NCBI RefSeq assembly: GCF_042663225.1
Contig: NZ_JBHTAA010000005.1
Span: forward strand, 1,054,001 to 1,118,000
DNA from: Haloferax namakaokahaiae
GTDB taxonomy: Archaea > Halobacteriota > Halobacteria > Halobacteriales > Haloferacaceae
Direction: 5' to 3'
Length of the DNA stretch: 64,000 nt
Both the position numbers and the translations under genes were made by a program. The notes under the pieces were generated by a model. It saw only the letters and a list, made by a program, of their open reading frames with translations, made no database searches and had not been told where the DNA came from. Each line of letters starts with the position of its first letter. Positions within the stretch are counted from its first letter, which is position 1. This document shows positions 24,592-33,156 of this stretch, piece by piece.

Positions 24592-25845
24592 TTAGGGTGC
24601 GGCAAACGACCAGAAGGTCGAACCTCGCGTGCTTCCAGTCTGGATTGTGACTCGGTTCGAACCGACGATAGGAGTACCGGCGACGCCCGAGTCGAACGAA
24701 AACCTCCCGAGACGACACCCGTTTTCGGTATCGAACGCTGTGAGATATTCGTCGTCGGTACTTGCTACAGCGACAAAGGCCCCTTCGTCGCTGATGACCG
24801 GTGTACTGCTTCGTCCTCGTGTCTTTGCTTCCCAGTGGTGCCTGCCATCGTCCGGGTCGAACGCCGTCAGTTGCCCCTCTCCTTCGGGAATCGTTCTAGA
24901 GGTCGCATATCCAACGCAGTCTGTGATGGTCAACTCCCCTCGAAGCTCTTCATCTTGCCATACTCGTTCCCCGGTCGTTGTCTCGAATGCCACCAGCGCC
25001 TCTCTCGTCGATGCGAGAACTCGCTCGTCAGAGACAGCGGGTGATTGATATCCTGGGTTACTTCTACTAGTTTGCCACCGGGTACTGCCGTTGTGTGTTA
25101 GTGCAACCAGTTTGCCACCCATCGAACAGAATAGCCCGTCTTGGTTTCCGTCGAGGTAGCGTGGAATCGGAAGCCGTGAACCATCTGCAGTGAACTGTGT
25201 GAAGATTTGGGGCGTCCCGGTGTCGGTATCGAAACTGTATATGCGACTGTATGGTTCGTCAGCCTCGAACGATGGTGTGTCGAGGTTTACGATACCTACA
25301 AAGAGCGTCTTTCCAACGAGCGCCGTCGCCTCCTCAATAATCGACACAGTCTCTTTCTTTCCGGGAGCTTCGAACACCCAGCCTCGTTGGCCGCTCTCCC
25401 TGTCGAGTGAGATGGCGTGTCGATATCCGATACACAGAACCCATTTTTCAGTAGCCAGCAGTTTGGCTGGTGTGAATCCCTCAGCGAGTGCATCGTTCGA
25501 CGCTCGCCAGCGTCGTTCTCCCGAGAGAGCGCCGAGCGCGAAGATTTCACGCTCGGTTGCAACGTACACTTTTTTCGAGTCGGTGGTAGCGGCTGTCGGT
25601 CTACGAGTGGTGTCAAATCGCCACACGTCATCCTGCGCCCACTGATTGTCGCACTGGACATCTTGGGGCGTTTCTTCCGGTGTGGCTGTGTCCGTCGTTC
25701 TGGACGAATCAGATGCAAACGAGCGCGTGGTTGTCGTTCGCGCATCGGTAGTTCCGGTAGGGACCGTCCGTTGGCTACTCCCACACCCTGTGATTGGGAC
25801 GAGGCCAGCAACGAGAGAAGAGAGAACGGCACGTCGTGAGGGCAT
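24592..25845 (-). CDS. PQQ-like beta-propeller lipoprotein
   Basis: A 417-residue secreted protein. The N-terminus MPSRRAVLSSLVAGLVPITGC has a twin-arginine motif and a lipobox Cys at residue 21, followed by a Thr/Ser-rich spacer. Repeats such as IFALGALSGERRWRASND, IYSFDTDTGTPQ, LVAFETTTGERVWQDEE and LTAFDPDDGRHHWEAK show PQQ-type propeller blades. These proteins bind or scaffold partners on the outer face; enzyme activity is not evident. Codon use is more A/T-rich than flanking genes, suggesting recent transfer. It ends 6 nt from the convergent DUF2103 gene. Confidence 0.82.
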   Translation of the reverse strand: MPSRRAVLSSLVAGLVPITGCGSSQRTVPTGTTDARTTTTRSFASDSSRTTDTATPEETPQDVQCDNQWAQDDVWRFDTTRRPTAATTDSKKVYVATEREIFALGALSGERRWRASNDALAEGFTPAKLLATEKWVLCIGYRHAISLDRESGQRGWVFEAPGKKETVSIIEEATALVGKTLFVGIVNLDTPSFEADEPYSRIYSFDTDTGTPQIFTQFTADGSRLPIPRYLDGNQDGLFCSMGGKLVALTHNGSTRWQTSRSNPGYQSPAVSDERVLASTREALVAFETTTGERVWQDEELRGELTITDCVGYATSRTIPEGEGQLTAFDPDDGRHHWEAKTRGRSSTPVISDEGAFVAVASTDDEYLTAFDTENGCRLGRFSFDSGVAGTPIVGSNRVTIQTGSTRGSTFWSFAAP

Positions 25846-25973
25846 AGCAAGAAACTCAAATCAGACCACAATAAATCCCAGTTGACTGATGTGATTGTTC
25901 GATTCGGAATCTCATCAGCGCATCAGTCACGAGCTCTGGTGCCCTCACACACGTCGAGTTCGGGGTTTGACTC

Positions 25974-26333
25974 TCATTCCTCGGTCACGAGCGGTTCCCA
26001 CAATCCCCGTTTGAGTGCTTGCCGTCCGTAGATGAGCACCCCGGCGACACCCATGAGGGCGAACGCCGCGGCGACGGCCGTAAAGCGGTCGAACAGCGTC
26101 ACCGTGAGTCCCCACACGCCGAACGTCGCCCAGAGGATGAGGTTGTAGCCGACCGTGTCGCCGAGCGGTTTGACGCCGCGAAGTCCGGCGACGGTGACGA
26201 GGAGCGCCGCCGCGAGGACGACCACCGGCGATAGCCGCGGGGAACCATATCCGACGAAGACGAGTGCCAACAGTGCGACCAATACGCCACCGGCAACAGC
26301 GCGCGCAGAGACCGACTGTACCAGCGTGGACAT
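25974..26333 (-). CDS. small membrane protein, about four spans
   Basis: A 119-residue protein with four hydrophobic stretches (about 12-28, 34-49, 61-80 and 84-103) and a charged C-terminus, ending WEPLVTEE. No family motif is recognised. It has normal chromosomal base composition, in contrast to the propeller gene beside it. The 128 nt separating the two hold no further gene. Confidence 0.68.
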   Translation of the reverse strand: MSTLVQSVSARAVAGGVLVALLALVFVGYGSPRLSPVVVLAAALLVTVAGLRGVKPLGDTVGYNLILWATFGVWGLTVTLFDRFTAVAAAFALMGVAGVLIYGRQALKRGLWEPLVTEE

Positions 26334-26408
26334 ACGCAGTAGTCAGGAGCCACGCAGAAAATTCTTCTTGAAATATCGACACGACGGCGTTCGAGTTGGC
26401 AGTTCGAA

Positions 26409-27401
26409 TCAGGCCGACTCGCCTTCCTCGCCGGTCGGAATCTCGATTGGCGCTGCCGGAATCCCGTGTTCACGATACCAGTCGAGCGTCGTCTCGATAG
26501 CCTCCTCCAGCGGTGTCGCGGTCATCGCGTCGCCGAACGCCCGTGTGAACTTCGAGTCGTCCACGACGTAGGGGTTCTCGTAGATGTAGCTGATTTCGGC
26601 GAGTTCTTCGAGTTCGTCGCTGACGATTCCGCCGACGCTGAGCAGCCATCCCGACGCGGAGATGATGCGCGGGTAGTCTGGGAAGATACCGGCGGCGTCG
26701 TAGACGAGGTAGACGAATCGTCGCGTCGAGACCGTCTCCGGGTTGGGGACGTGCCACGCTTCGCCGAGTGCGTCGTCGCGTTCGCCGAGCAGGACGAGCG
26801 CGCGCCCGAAGTCGGGGACGTAGGTGTAGGTGTGTGGGAGCGCCGGGTCGCCGAGGACGCGGGCGCGCTTGCCCTGTGCGGCGGCACTGAAGACCATCTC
26901 GCCGACGACGGATTCGCGGACGCCGGGACCGAAGAAGTCGCTGGCGCGGCCGATGGTCGCCTCGATTCGCCCCGCCTCGTGGGCGTCGAAGACGAGTTCG
27001 GCGCACTCGGCGCGGGCCTTCCCTTTGGGGTCTCTCGCCGCGTACGGGAGGTCTTCGGTGAGTCGCACGTCTACCGGGCCGTACATGTAGAGGTTCTCGG
27101 CGACGACGAGGCGCGCGTCGGCGGCCTCGACGCCCGCGATGATGGCGCGAGTCATCGGCGGAAACAGTTCGGGCCACCGGTCGTACGGCGGCTGGGCGCA
27201 CTGATAGACGACGTCCGCGCCGTCGAACGCGTCCGCTGCGGCGTCGGGGTCTGAAACGTTGGCGCGGCGGTGCTCGACACCGTCCGGGAGCGACACGTCG
27301 TCGTGGCGAGTGACGACGACGATATGCTCACCCCGCGAGTGGAGGTGTTCGACCACTGCCTGTCCGACCGGTCCCGCTCCGATGACGAGGTGAGTTGTCA
27401 T
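26409..27401 (-). CDS. NAD-dependent epimerase/dehydratase (extended SDR-like)
   Basis: From MTTHLVIGAGPVGQAVVEHL the protein is 330 residues. The Rossmann signature GAGPVGQAVVEHL is at residues 8-20, and NLYMYGPVD marks the catalytic Tyr region, although the typical YxxxK is replaced by YMYGP, as in other atypical SDR proteins. It probably acts on a nucleotide sugar or related NAD(P)-linked substrate. The large upstream extension of the same frame is rejected because it is antisense to L37Ae. Confidence 0.83.
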   Translation of the reverse strand: MTTHLVIGAGPVGQAVVEHLHSRGEHIVVVTRHDDVSLPDGVEHRRANVSDPDAAADAFDGADVVYQCAQPPYDRWPELFPPMTRAIIAGVEAADARLVVAENLYMYGPVDVRLTEDLPYAARDPKGKARAECAELVFDAHEAGRIEATIGRASDFFGPGVRESVVGEMVFSAAAQGKRARVLGDPALPHTYTYVPDFGRALVLLGERDDALGEAWHVPNPETVSTRRFVYLVYDAAGIFPDYPRIISASGWLLSVGGIVSDELEELAEISYIYENPYVVDDSKFTRAFGDAMTATPLEEAIETTLDWYREHGIPAAPIEIPTGEEGESA

Positions 27402-27503
27402 AGCACATACTACGCCGGGAACGGAGAAAATCGTGCCGAGGGCCCGCAATGACGAAGACGACTCGTAGGGTTTATTCATGCCGAAGGGGTAGTTGCCGAC
27501 ACT

Positions 27504-27773
27504 ATGGCCGAGAAAAAGGCACGATCCGTTGGCAGTGCCGGGCGCTTTGGTGCACGGTACGGCCGCGTCGCCCGCCGCCGCGTCAAGGAAATCGAAGCAG
27601 AGATGCGAAACTCGAAGGTTGACGGCGACGACGTCACCCGCGTCGGAACCGGTATCTGGAAGAACGAGAAGACCGGTGAGGTCTTCACTGGCGGCACCTA
27701 CCGTCCCCAGACCCCCGCAGGCAAGCAGGTCCGCCGCTCCATCCGCGCCGCACTCGCTGGCGAGGACGAGTAA
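27504..27773 (+). CDS. rpl37ae: 50S ribosomal protein L37Ae (eL43), cysteine-free
   Basis: The 89-residue protein begins MAEKKARSVGSAGRFGARYG and continues with the family stretch GTGIWKNEKTGEVFTGGTYR and PQTPAGKQVRRSIRAAL. Haloarchaeal L37Ae from Haloarcula is known to carry a four-cysteine zinc ribbon; here the corresponding region has no cysteine at all, and the loop now reads SKVDGDDVTRVGTGIWKNEK. The fold can presumably form without zinc. It heads a conserved cluster with rpoP, pcc1, the prefoldin beta gene and a DUF3194 gene. A TTTATT box about 30 nt upstream supports the start. Confidence 0.92.
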   Translation: MAEKKARSVGSAGRFGARYGRVARRRVKEIEAEMRNSKVDGDDVTRVGTGIWKNEKTGEVFTGGTYRPQTPAGKQVRRSIRAALAGEDE

Positions 27774-27805
27774 CCACTTCACGCTTCGATTCTTCACATC
27801 TCACA

Positions 27806-27940
27806 ATGAGCTACAAGTGTTCCCGATGTAAGCGCGACGTCGAACTCGACGAGTTCGGCGGCGTTCGCTGTCCGTACTGTGGGCACCGCGTTCTCCTCAA
27901 AGAGCGCACGCCCAACGTGAAAGAAGTCAACGTCGAGTAA
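27806..27940 (+). CDS. rpoP: DNA-directed RNA polymerase subunit P
   Basis: A 44-residue protein, MSYKCSRCKRDVELDEF then GGVRCPYCGHRVLLKER, ending VKEVNVE. Two CxxC pairs form the zinc ribbon of the archaeal Rpb12 homologue, which stabilises the polymerase D-L-N platform. It is too short for routine gene finders. It starts 32 nt after L37Ae and is followed by pcc1 after one nucleotide, so the genes are co-transcribed. Its cysteines are intact, unlike those of the neighbouring L37Ae. Confidence 0.95.
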   Translation: MSYKCSRCKRDVELDEFGGVRCPYCGHRVLLKERTPNVKEVNVE

Positions 27941-27941
27941 C

Positions 27942-28211
27942 GTGCGCCCCGCGCACAGCGCTTCGCTCGAATTCGACTACCCCGACGAGCGGCGCGCACG
28001 TCTCGTCGAACGGAGTATCGCCGTCGAGGTCGGCGAAATCGACGATGCGCGCTCGGGGGCGAGCGTCCACCGCGACGGCGAGACCGTCGTCGTCACCGTC
28101 GAAGCCGGCGATTTGGTCGCCCTCCGCGCCGGGATGAACTCCTGGATTCGACTCGTGGAGACTGCTGAGACGGTCTCACAGGCGGGCGACCGCCACACTC
28201 ATTCTGCGTAG
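27942..28211 (+). CDS. pcc1: KEOPS complex subunit Pcc1
   Basis: An 89-residue protein from GTG, one nucleotide after the rpoP stop. It carries the Pcc1 pattern: SASLEFDYPDERRARLVERS, then VVVTVEAGDLVALRAGMNSW and IRLVETAETV. Pcc1 dimerises and joins Kae1, Bud32 and Cgi121 in KEOPS, which makes the universal t6A37 modification of tRNA; it acts as the central dimerisation subunit. The adjacency to rpoP and prefoldin is the conserved archaeal arrangement. Confidence 0.9.
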   Translation: MRPAHSASLEFDYPDERRARLVERSIAVEVGEIDDARSGASVHRDGETVVVTVEAGDLVALRAGMNSWIRLVETAETVSQAGDRHTHSA

Positions 28212-28254
28212 GAGACCGCGGGTGTTTTAGGCCCGGGACCACCAGTGTCCGGGT

Positions 28255-28629
28255 ATGCAGGGAAGTCTGCCGCCAGAAGCACAAGAGAAACTCGAAGAAC
28301 TCCAGAATCTGCAGGAGACGGCGCAGAACGTCACCGAGCAGAAGCAGTCCTCCGAGAGCGCGCTCGCGGACGCCCAGACGGCGCTCGAGACGCTCGAAGG
28401 CGTTGACGGAGAGACGAAGATGTACCGCGAAGTCGGCGAACTCCTCGTCGAGACGGACTACGAGACGGCCAAGGCCGACCTCGAAGAGAAGGTCGAGACG
28501 CTCGAAATCCGCGTCGAACAGCTGACGAAGCAGGACGAGCGCGTCCAAGAGAAGTTCGAGAGCCTCCAGCAGGAACTGCAGGAGATGCTCCAGGGCGGCG
28601 CTGGCCCGATGGGTCCCGGCGGCGCATAA
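28255..28629 (+). CDS. pfdB: prefoldin beta subunit
   Basis: A 124-residue coiled-coil protein, MQGSLPPEAQEKLEELQNLQ, with two long helices (about 7-45 and 70-108) flanking a beta hairpin with TALETLEGVDGETKMYREVG. The tail MLQGGAGPMGPGGA is the usual flexible end. Prefoldin hands unfolded proteins to the thermosome. The next gene begins directly after the TAA, so DUF3194 is translationally linked. Confidence 0.93.
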   Translation: MQGSLPPEAQEKLEELQNLQETAQNVTEQKQSSESALADAQTALETLEGVDGETKMYREVGELLVETDYETAKADLEEKVETLEIRVEQLTKQDERVQEKFESLQQELQEMLQGGAGPMGPGGA

Positions 28630-28884
28630 ATGGCTGAACCGACGGACGAAGACGTGGTCACGACCGCCGCCGAGGCGGCCGAGGGTCTCATCTTCGCCCG
28701 TTTCAAGCAATCGAACGTCAAAGACTTCGACGTCACCGTGACGTTCGAAGACGGCGTCCTCGACGTTGATGTCTACATCAACGCGCCCGACGACGCCGAC
28801 GACGCCGACGCGGTCGCCGAAGAGGCGGCACGGACGGCACAAGAGGCCGTGGACGAACTGTTCGCGGCCGCTGACGACGCCTAA
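28630..28884 (+). CDS. DUF3194 protein
   Basis: An 84-residue acidic protein whose ATG directly follows the prefoldin beta stop. It contains AAEGLIFARFKQSNVKDFDV and TVTFEDGVLDVDVYINAP. It matches the archaeal DUF3194 family, which is almost always next to prefoldin beta and pcc1; its function is unknown but the link suggests a role with prefoldin. It ends the transcript, since a hairpin with a T-rich tail follows. Confidence 0.85.
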   Translation: MAEPTDEDVVTTAAEAAEGLIFARFKQSNVKDFDVTVTFEDGVLDVDVYINAPDDADDADAVAEEAARTAQEAVDELFAAADDA

Positions 28885-28887
28885 CCT

Positions 28888-28920
28888 CGGACCGTTTTTT
28901 CGGTCCGTGTTTTCTTCTCC
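28888..28920 (+). terminator. hairpin with T-rich tail after the L37Ae-DUF3194 transcript
   Basis: GGACCG and CGGTCC form a 6-bp stem around a TTTTTT loop, followed by GTGTTTTCTTC. It lies four nucleotides beyond the DUF3194 stop. Confidence 0.7.
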
Positions 28921-28966
28921 GTGAGTCGCCGGAACATCTATCGTTAATGATGGTGTATGTTAACGT

Positions 28967-29173
28967 ATGTCAATTAGACGCGCACCCAGAGGGACGACTG
29001 CGTTAGACCGACTCCGCGACCACTACACCGACGCCGAGCGGGTCTGCCGTCAGTGTGGCTACGACGACCAGGGCGGACAGTGGAGCGCGAGGACGACCGG
29101 TGACCGCGTCCTCTACCGCCACGTCTGTCCGAGCTGTGGTGCCATCGAGACGCGCACGCTGGCGTTGAAATAA
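28967..29173 (+). CDS. zinc-finger microprotein, HVO_0649 type
   Basis: A 68-residue protein. A CRQC pair at about 27-30 and a CPSC pair at about 54-57 form a two-knuckle zinc finger, with TALDRLRDHYTDAERV upstream. From memory the same arrangement occurs in the Haloferax family named after HVO_0649. Function unknown. A TTAACG box sits about 20-25 nt before the ATG. Confidence 0.85.
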   Translation: MSIRRAPRGTTALDRLRDHYTDAERVCRQCGYDDQGGQWSARTTGDRVLYRHVCPSCGAIETRTLALK

Positions 29174-29218
29174 GAAGTCCGACGGGTGTGCGTCCGTCTT
29201 CGAAGCCCCGAGCGCAGG

Positions 29219-31132
29219 CTACGCGAGGAAGAACACGAGCAGACTCACGGCCATCGCCACGAGAATCGTCGCCAGTGCCAGCGCGCCGCCCATCGAGACG
29301 ACTGCGTTCGCATGACTGGCGAGCGTCTCGGTTCGGTCGTTGCCGAAGATAGTCACTTCTACTCGCTCGGTTGCCATCCCCGCGCTGACGGGTTCGCAGT
29401 CGCCGACGGCTTCGGCGGTGAGTCGGGAGATAGTCGCACAGAGTTCGTCGTGGTCGATGGCCGCGCCGACCTGGTTGTCGGCCTCGACGGTGTTGACGAT
29501 GTGCGTGTCCGTCGTCATCACCTCGGCCACGTCGGCGGGGGCGTCCTCGCCGTGGACGAGTCCTTCGACGATTCGGTCGCGGAGACCCGGTTCCATGTTG
29601 TTGCCATCGACGAGGACGTACGCCGTTCGCTGGCCGTCCACGTCGGTCACGGCGACGCGGATGCCGAGCGGGCCGATACCCTCTCGTGGCGTCCAGTCGG
29701 TCTCGTCCCACGCGGTCCCGAGTTCGAACGTGCCGCGTCCGCCGCTGGCGAGTTCGTCGCCCGCGAGACCGGCGGCCTCTATCATGTCGAACGAGCGCGT
29801 GCTCCCCGGCGTGACGTGGCCGAGGTCCGGCCCTTCCAACCCGTTGTTACAGTTGTGGGCGTCCACGAGCAGGACGTTCCTGAGACCGGTCGTTCGGGCT
29901 TCGGTCGCCGCCGACAGGCCGACGGCGTACTCCACGTCGTCTGCGAAGTGAGGTGCGTACGTCGAGACGAGCATGGCGTCGTCGCCGAACGCTTGGCCGA
30001 GCATCTTCGACTCGCCGGATTCGACCCGGACGCTCCGGGTCGCTGCGTCGCTGTACTCGATTTTGTCGAGGGCGCGGTCGGCCGCGTCGAGGACGACGTC
30101 CACCTCGCGCTCGGTGACGAGGTTGAAGTCGTGACCGGCGGTCGCGTGCGGCGGGAAGGCCATACCCTCCGCCCGGCGCGCGACTCGCTCGGGGAAGTTG
30201 CCGCCGCCGATTTCACCCATCGGACCGGGGTGAATCATCGGCAGGACGAATCGCGCCTTCTCGGTGCCGTCGTCGCGCTGGAAGGAGAGCACCGTCACCG
30301 GGACGATGGCTTCCTGTCCGAGTTGCTCGAAGAAGTCTTCGAGTTCGCGGGTCCCCTCGGCGATGTGGCCGATGAAGCCCCGAATGAAGTCGAGGACGGA
30401 GACGCCGAGGCTTCGACGCCACGGGCGGTCCACGACGTAGAGGAAGCCGTAGACCGAACAGGCGTAGACGACGCACATGATGAGTAGGAACTGGAAGTGA
30501 CTCGGCGCGATGGCCGAGAGTTCCGGCGGGGCGCGGTCCGGGCGGGCGAGATACGGGAGGAGGTATGCTTCGAGGATGGGACCGCCGACGGAGACGAATC
30601 GCAGCGTGCCGCTGTAGATGAACAGCAGCAGGGCCGCGGTGACGGTCTGAATGCTCGCCGGAACCGCCGCGATGAGCATCGACGACCGCGAGACGGCCAT
30701 GATGATGAGCAGGCGGAAGGCGAACACGGATGCGAGTGCGACGACGAGCGCGTCGAAGATGAAGCGCTGACCGAGACCCGTAAAGACCGACACGATAGAC
30801 GCCAACGTGAGGATGGCGATGATGAGCACCTCGCCCGCGAGTGCCAGCAGTGAGGAGCGGTTTCGCGTGAGTTTCCCGCCGACGAATCGGTCCACGCCAG
30901 TGGTCCCGAACGCGGCGACGACGGTGGGAATGCCGATGAAGAAGATTCCCTCCCACGCGTCTCTGCCGATAAAGAAGATACCTCGCCACGAGGGCGCGAG
31001 GTCGCCCGAATCGAACGCCGCAATCCCGGCCATGGCGGCGACGAGCAGGGCGAACCCGAGACTCGTGTACCAGTTGGGGGCGCGGAAAATGAACCGCGAT
31101 AGCCCCGCGAGATCGCTCTGCGTAGAGGTCAT
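29219..31132 (-). CDS. DUF2070 family membrane protein
   Basis: A 637-residue protein from MTSTQSDLAGLSRFIFRAPN. The N-terminal half has about seven membrane helices (to around residue 240); the C-terminal half is a soluble domain with the family motifs FVLPMIHPGPMGEIGGGNFP, where His may bind metal, VLLVDAHNCNNGLEG, and a final anchor helix. DUF2070 is found in most Euryarchaeota and has no proven function; the HPGP and DAHN motifs suggest a hydrolase-like site on the membrane. It is convergent with the zinc-finger microprotein. Confidence 0.88.
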   Translation of the reverse strand: MTSTQSDLAGLSRFIFRAPNWYTSLGFALLVAAMAGIAAFDSGDLAPSWRGIFFIGRDAWEGIFFIGIPTVVAAFGTTGVDRFVGGKLTRNRSSLLALAGEVLIIAILTLASIVSVFTGLGQRFIFDALVVALASVFAFRLLIIMAVSRSSMLIAAVPASIQTVTAALLLFIYSGTLRFVSVGGPILEAYLLPYLARPDRAPPELSAIAPSHFQFLLIMCVVYACSVYGFLYVVDRPWRRSLGVSVLDFIRGFIGHIAEGTRELEDFFEQLGQEAIVPVTVLSFQRDDGTEKARFVLPMIHPGPMGEIGGGNFPERVARRAEGMAFPPHATAGHDFNLVTEREVDVVLDAADRALDKIEYSDAATRSVRVESGESKMLGQAFGDDAMLVSTYAPHFADDVEYAVGLSAATEARTTGLRNVLLVDAHNCNNGLEGPDLGHVTPGSTRSFDMIEAAGLAGDELASGGRGTFELGTAWDETDWTPREGIGPLGIRVAVTDVDGQRTAYVLVDGNNMEPGLRDRIVEGLVHGEDAPADVAEVMTTDTHIVNTVEADNQVGAAIDHDELCATISRLTAEAVGDCEPVSAGMATERVEVTIFGNDRTETLASHANAVVSMGGALALATILVAMAVSLLVFFLA

Positions 31133-31267
31133 TTGCCGAACAGACAAAACGAAGGGGGGTAAATGTCTCGGCTTCTCGCCACGAACTGGTATACGGCGAT
31201 TCGACCGAGGAGTGTGTGGCGATTCGACCGGGGCGTGAGAGGGTGCGACTCGCAGACGAGCGCCGGC

Positions 31268-31819
31268 TTACTGCTCGCAGAGCGCGATGAAGTTCTCGAA
31301 GACTTCTTCGCCCTCGTCGGTGTGGGCGACTTCCGGGTGCCACTGGACGCCGTAGAGGTCGCGGTCGGTGTTGCTGATAGCCTCGATGTCGCACACGTCG
31401 CTGGTCGCAGTGTGGGTGAAGCCCTCTGGAACCTCCTTCACTTCGTCGGCGTGACTCGCCCAGACGCGGGTTTCGGGGGCGAGCGAGCCGAGAAGTGGGT
31501 CGTCTTCGTCGAGGATTTCCACGTCCACGTCGGCGTAGCCGCCGTACTCGCCGCCGCCGACGCGGCCGCCGAGTTCGTTTGCGAGAATCTGCATGCCGAG
31601 ACAGATTCCCAGCACGGGGACGTCGAGGTCGAGGTAATCGGCACTGCGGCCGATGCGGTCCATGTCCGGGCCGCCGGAGAGGACGATACCGTCCGCGTCG
31701 ATGTCCGCGGGGTCCGTGTCGTTCGAGATGAGTTCGGATTCGACGCCGAGGTCACGGAGCGCACGCTGTTCCAGGTGCGTGAATTGTCCGTGGTTGTCGA
31801 TAACGACGATTCTGGTCAT
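31268..31819 (-). CDS. guaAa: GMP synthase, glutamine amidotransferase subunit A
   Basis: The 183-residue class I glutamine amidotransferase has the nucleophile loop LGICLGMQILANELGG, with Cys near 74, and the second motif GVQWHPEVAHTDEGEEVFEN, with catalytic His and Glu. It supplies ammonia to the separate ATP-pyrophosphatase subunit, typical of archaea where GMP synthase is split; the partner gene is not in this window. A TTTTAGG box about 25 nt upstream supports the start. Confidence 0.93.
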   Translation of the reverse strand: MTRIVVIDNHGQFTHLEQRALRDLGVESELISNDTDPADIDADGIVLSGGPDMDRIGRSADYLDLDVPVLGICLGMQILANELGGRVGGGEYGGYADVDVEILDEDDPLLGSLAPETRVWASHADEVKEVPEGFTHTATSDVCDIEAISNTDRDLYGVQWHPEVAHTDEGEEVFENFIALCEQ

Positions 31820-31906
31820 GTGCGGCGTTGGACCACCGTGCCTAAAAGTGAATCGAAGACTGTCCGATATGCGCGTATCTGTGCATTAGATTGGCACATT
31901 TCAGAC

Positions 31907-32428
31907 TCATTCGTCGAGACGGTCACGTGCCGAGCGAAAGCCGAACTCGTCCATCTCTTTGCTTCGTCGTGACTCTCGGGCGGCGATTGCCTCCGGGTCT
32001 GGCGAGGCGTCGTCGTCGATGCGGGCAAAGGAGTTGTGGACCTTCGCGTGACACCACCGACAGAGCGAGACGGTTATCTCGTGGGTCGGCTCGGGACCGT
32101 CGCTGCTCCCGTACGAGAGGTGGTGTTCTTCGAGGAGCGGTCTCGCGGTCGAATCGTGCGCGAGTCGAATCTCTTCGAGTCCACAGCGAGCGCACTCGCG
32201 GCCGTCGGTGGTCGCGCTGTAGTGCGGACAGTCGGTGAACTCGCATCCGTCTTCGGCGGCGACACACTCGTAGTTCTCACGTGCGCGCTCGCGGGCGAAC
32301 TGCGGGTCGCGGTCGGCGTACTCGCGGGCCAACCGACAGTGGCCGTCGCCCGTGAGGTGGTCGCACCGGTCGGCGTAGTCGTAGGGGTCGTCCACGCCAA
32401 CGGGCGTGCCGGTCGGCGTTCGCTCCAT
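31907..32428 (-). CDS. HNH-type zinc-binding protein
   Basis: A 173-residue protein. The N-terminal half has several cysteines (CDHLTGDGHC, YECVAAEDGCEFTDC, ECARC), suggesting two zinc sites. The C-terminal half has an HNH-like core LLEEHHLSYG...EITVSLCRWCHAKVH, where the His-His pair and the CxxCH..H end match HNH nucleases. It could be a nuclease or a nucleic-acid-binding derivative. The upstream in-frame ATG, 26 codons earlier, is rejected as it adds unrelated Ala/Arg-rich sequence. Confidence 0.72.
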   Translation of the reverse strand: MERTPTGTPVGVDDPYDYADRCDHLTGDGHCRLAREYADRDPQFARERARENYECVAAEDGCEFTDCPHYSATTDGRECARCGLEEIRLAHDSTARPLLEEHHLSYGSSDGPEPTHEITVSLCRWCHAKVHNSFARIDDDASPDPEAIAARESRRSKEMDEFGFRSARDRLDE

Positions 32429-32578
32429 GGTCGCGCTGAGGTTGGCACGAGGGGAAAACGTTGCTCTCGCGGATGGCGGTCCATCGTGGTGTGGTCTGGC
32501 ATTCATCCCGTAACGAGTTGGTTCGTATCCAGCACGCTCAGCGGAGCATTGATGAGAGATGGTGAGCTATTCGGGTAT

Positions 32579-32926
32579 GTGAGACTCGTACACCGTCGAA
32601 ACGGGGACCACACGACGCTCGCAAAAACCGTCGAGACGGCAGACTCGCTCATCTCGAAGACGCGCGGCCTGATGTTCCGCCGCGACGTGCCCGACGACTA
32701 CGCGCTCGTCTTTCGGTTCAACGATGCGGACCGACACAGCCTCCACATGCTGTTCGTCCCCTTCGACATCGACGCCCTCTGGATAATCGGTGGTGAGGTC
32801 AGAAAGAAGAAACGCCTGTCCGCGTGGACCGGCATCGGCTTCGGGATGGCAGACACCATCGTCGAACTCCCCGCAGGTGCCGCCGAGGATATCGAACCCG
32901 GCGACCTCGTCGAACTCGACGAGTAA
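32579..32926 (+). CDS. DUF192 protein
   Basis: A 115-residue protein from the GTG that gives VRLVHRRNGDHTTLAKTVETAD. It has the family pattern LISKTRGLMFRRDVPDDYALVF and a core RHSLHMLFVPFDIDALWI, and ends ELPAGAAEDIEPGDLVELDE. An ATG nine codons upstream in the same frame is the alternative start. DUF192 proteins are small secreted or cytoplasmic beta-barrel proteins of unknown function. Confidence 0.85.
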   Translation: MRLVHRRNGDHTTLAKTVETADSLISKTRGLMFRRDVPDDYALVFRFNDADRHSLHMLFVPFDIDALWIIGGEVRKKKRLSAWTGIGFGMADTIVELPAGAAEDIEPGDLVELDE

Positions 32927-33044
32927 CCGCTTCGGCGACCACGCAACTCATACGCCATCCGTGGCGCGAACGCGCCAGACGTACGCGCCAGTATGGAGTC
33001 GGGCCGGTCCGGAGTAGACACCAAATTCTGTCTGAACCCTCGCT

Positions 33045-33050
33045 TTTATA
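33045..33050 (+). promoter_or_regulatory. TATA-like box for the citramalate synthase transcript
   Basis: TTTATA lies about 30 nt before ATG 33079. With normal archaeal spacing the transcript begins near 33074, so the first start codon it contains is that of the short leader ORF, with the synthase start codons at 33122 or 33176 lying further in. Confidence 0.5.
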
Positions 33051-33078
33051 CACTCTTCGACAGATGTGTTCAATTACT

Positions 33079-33156
33079 ATGTCGGAACCTACCACACCGA
33101 CGGAGGATAGAGTAAGTCGTCGTGAGACGGCTGGCTGTGAAATTCTACGCGAGTGA
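33079..33156 (+). CDS. short leader ORF overlapping the citramalate synthase start
   Basis: A 25-codon frame, MSEPTTPTEDRVSRRETAGC then EILRE and stop, sits where a leaderless transcript from the TATA box would start. It overlaps the annotated GTG start of the synthase in another frame and ends 20 nt before a second possible GTG start. A leader peptide controlling translation of the synthase is one reading; an N-terminal frameshift is another. It lacks a run of Leu or Ile codons, so classic attenuation is not supported. Confidence 0.4.
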   Translation: MSEPTTPTEDRVSRRETAGCEILRE

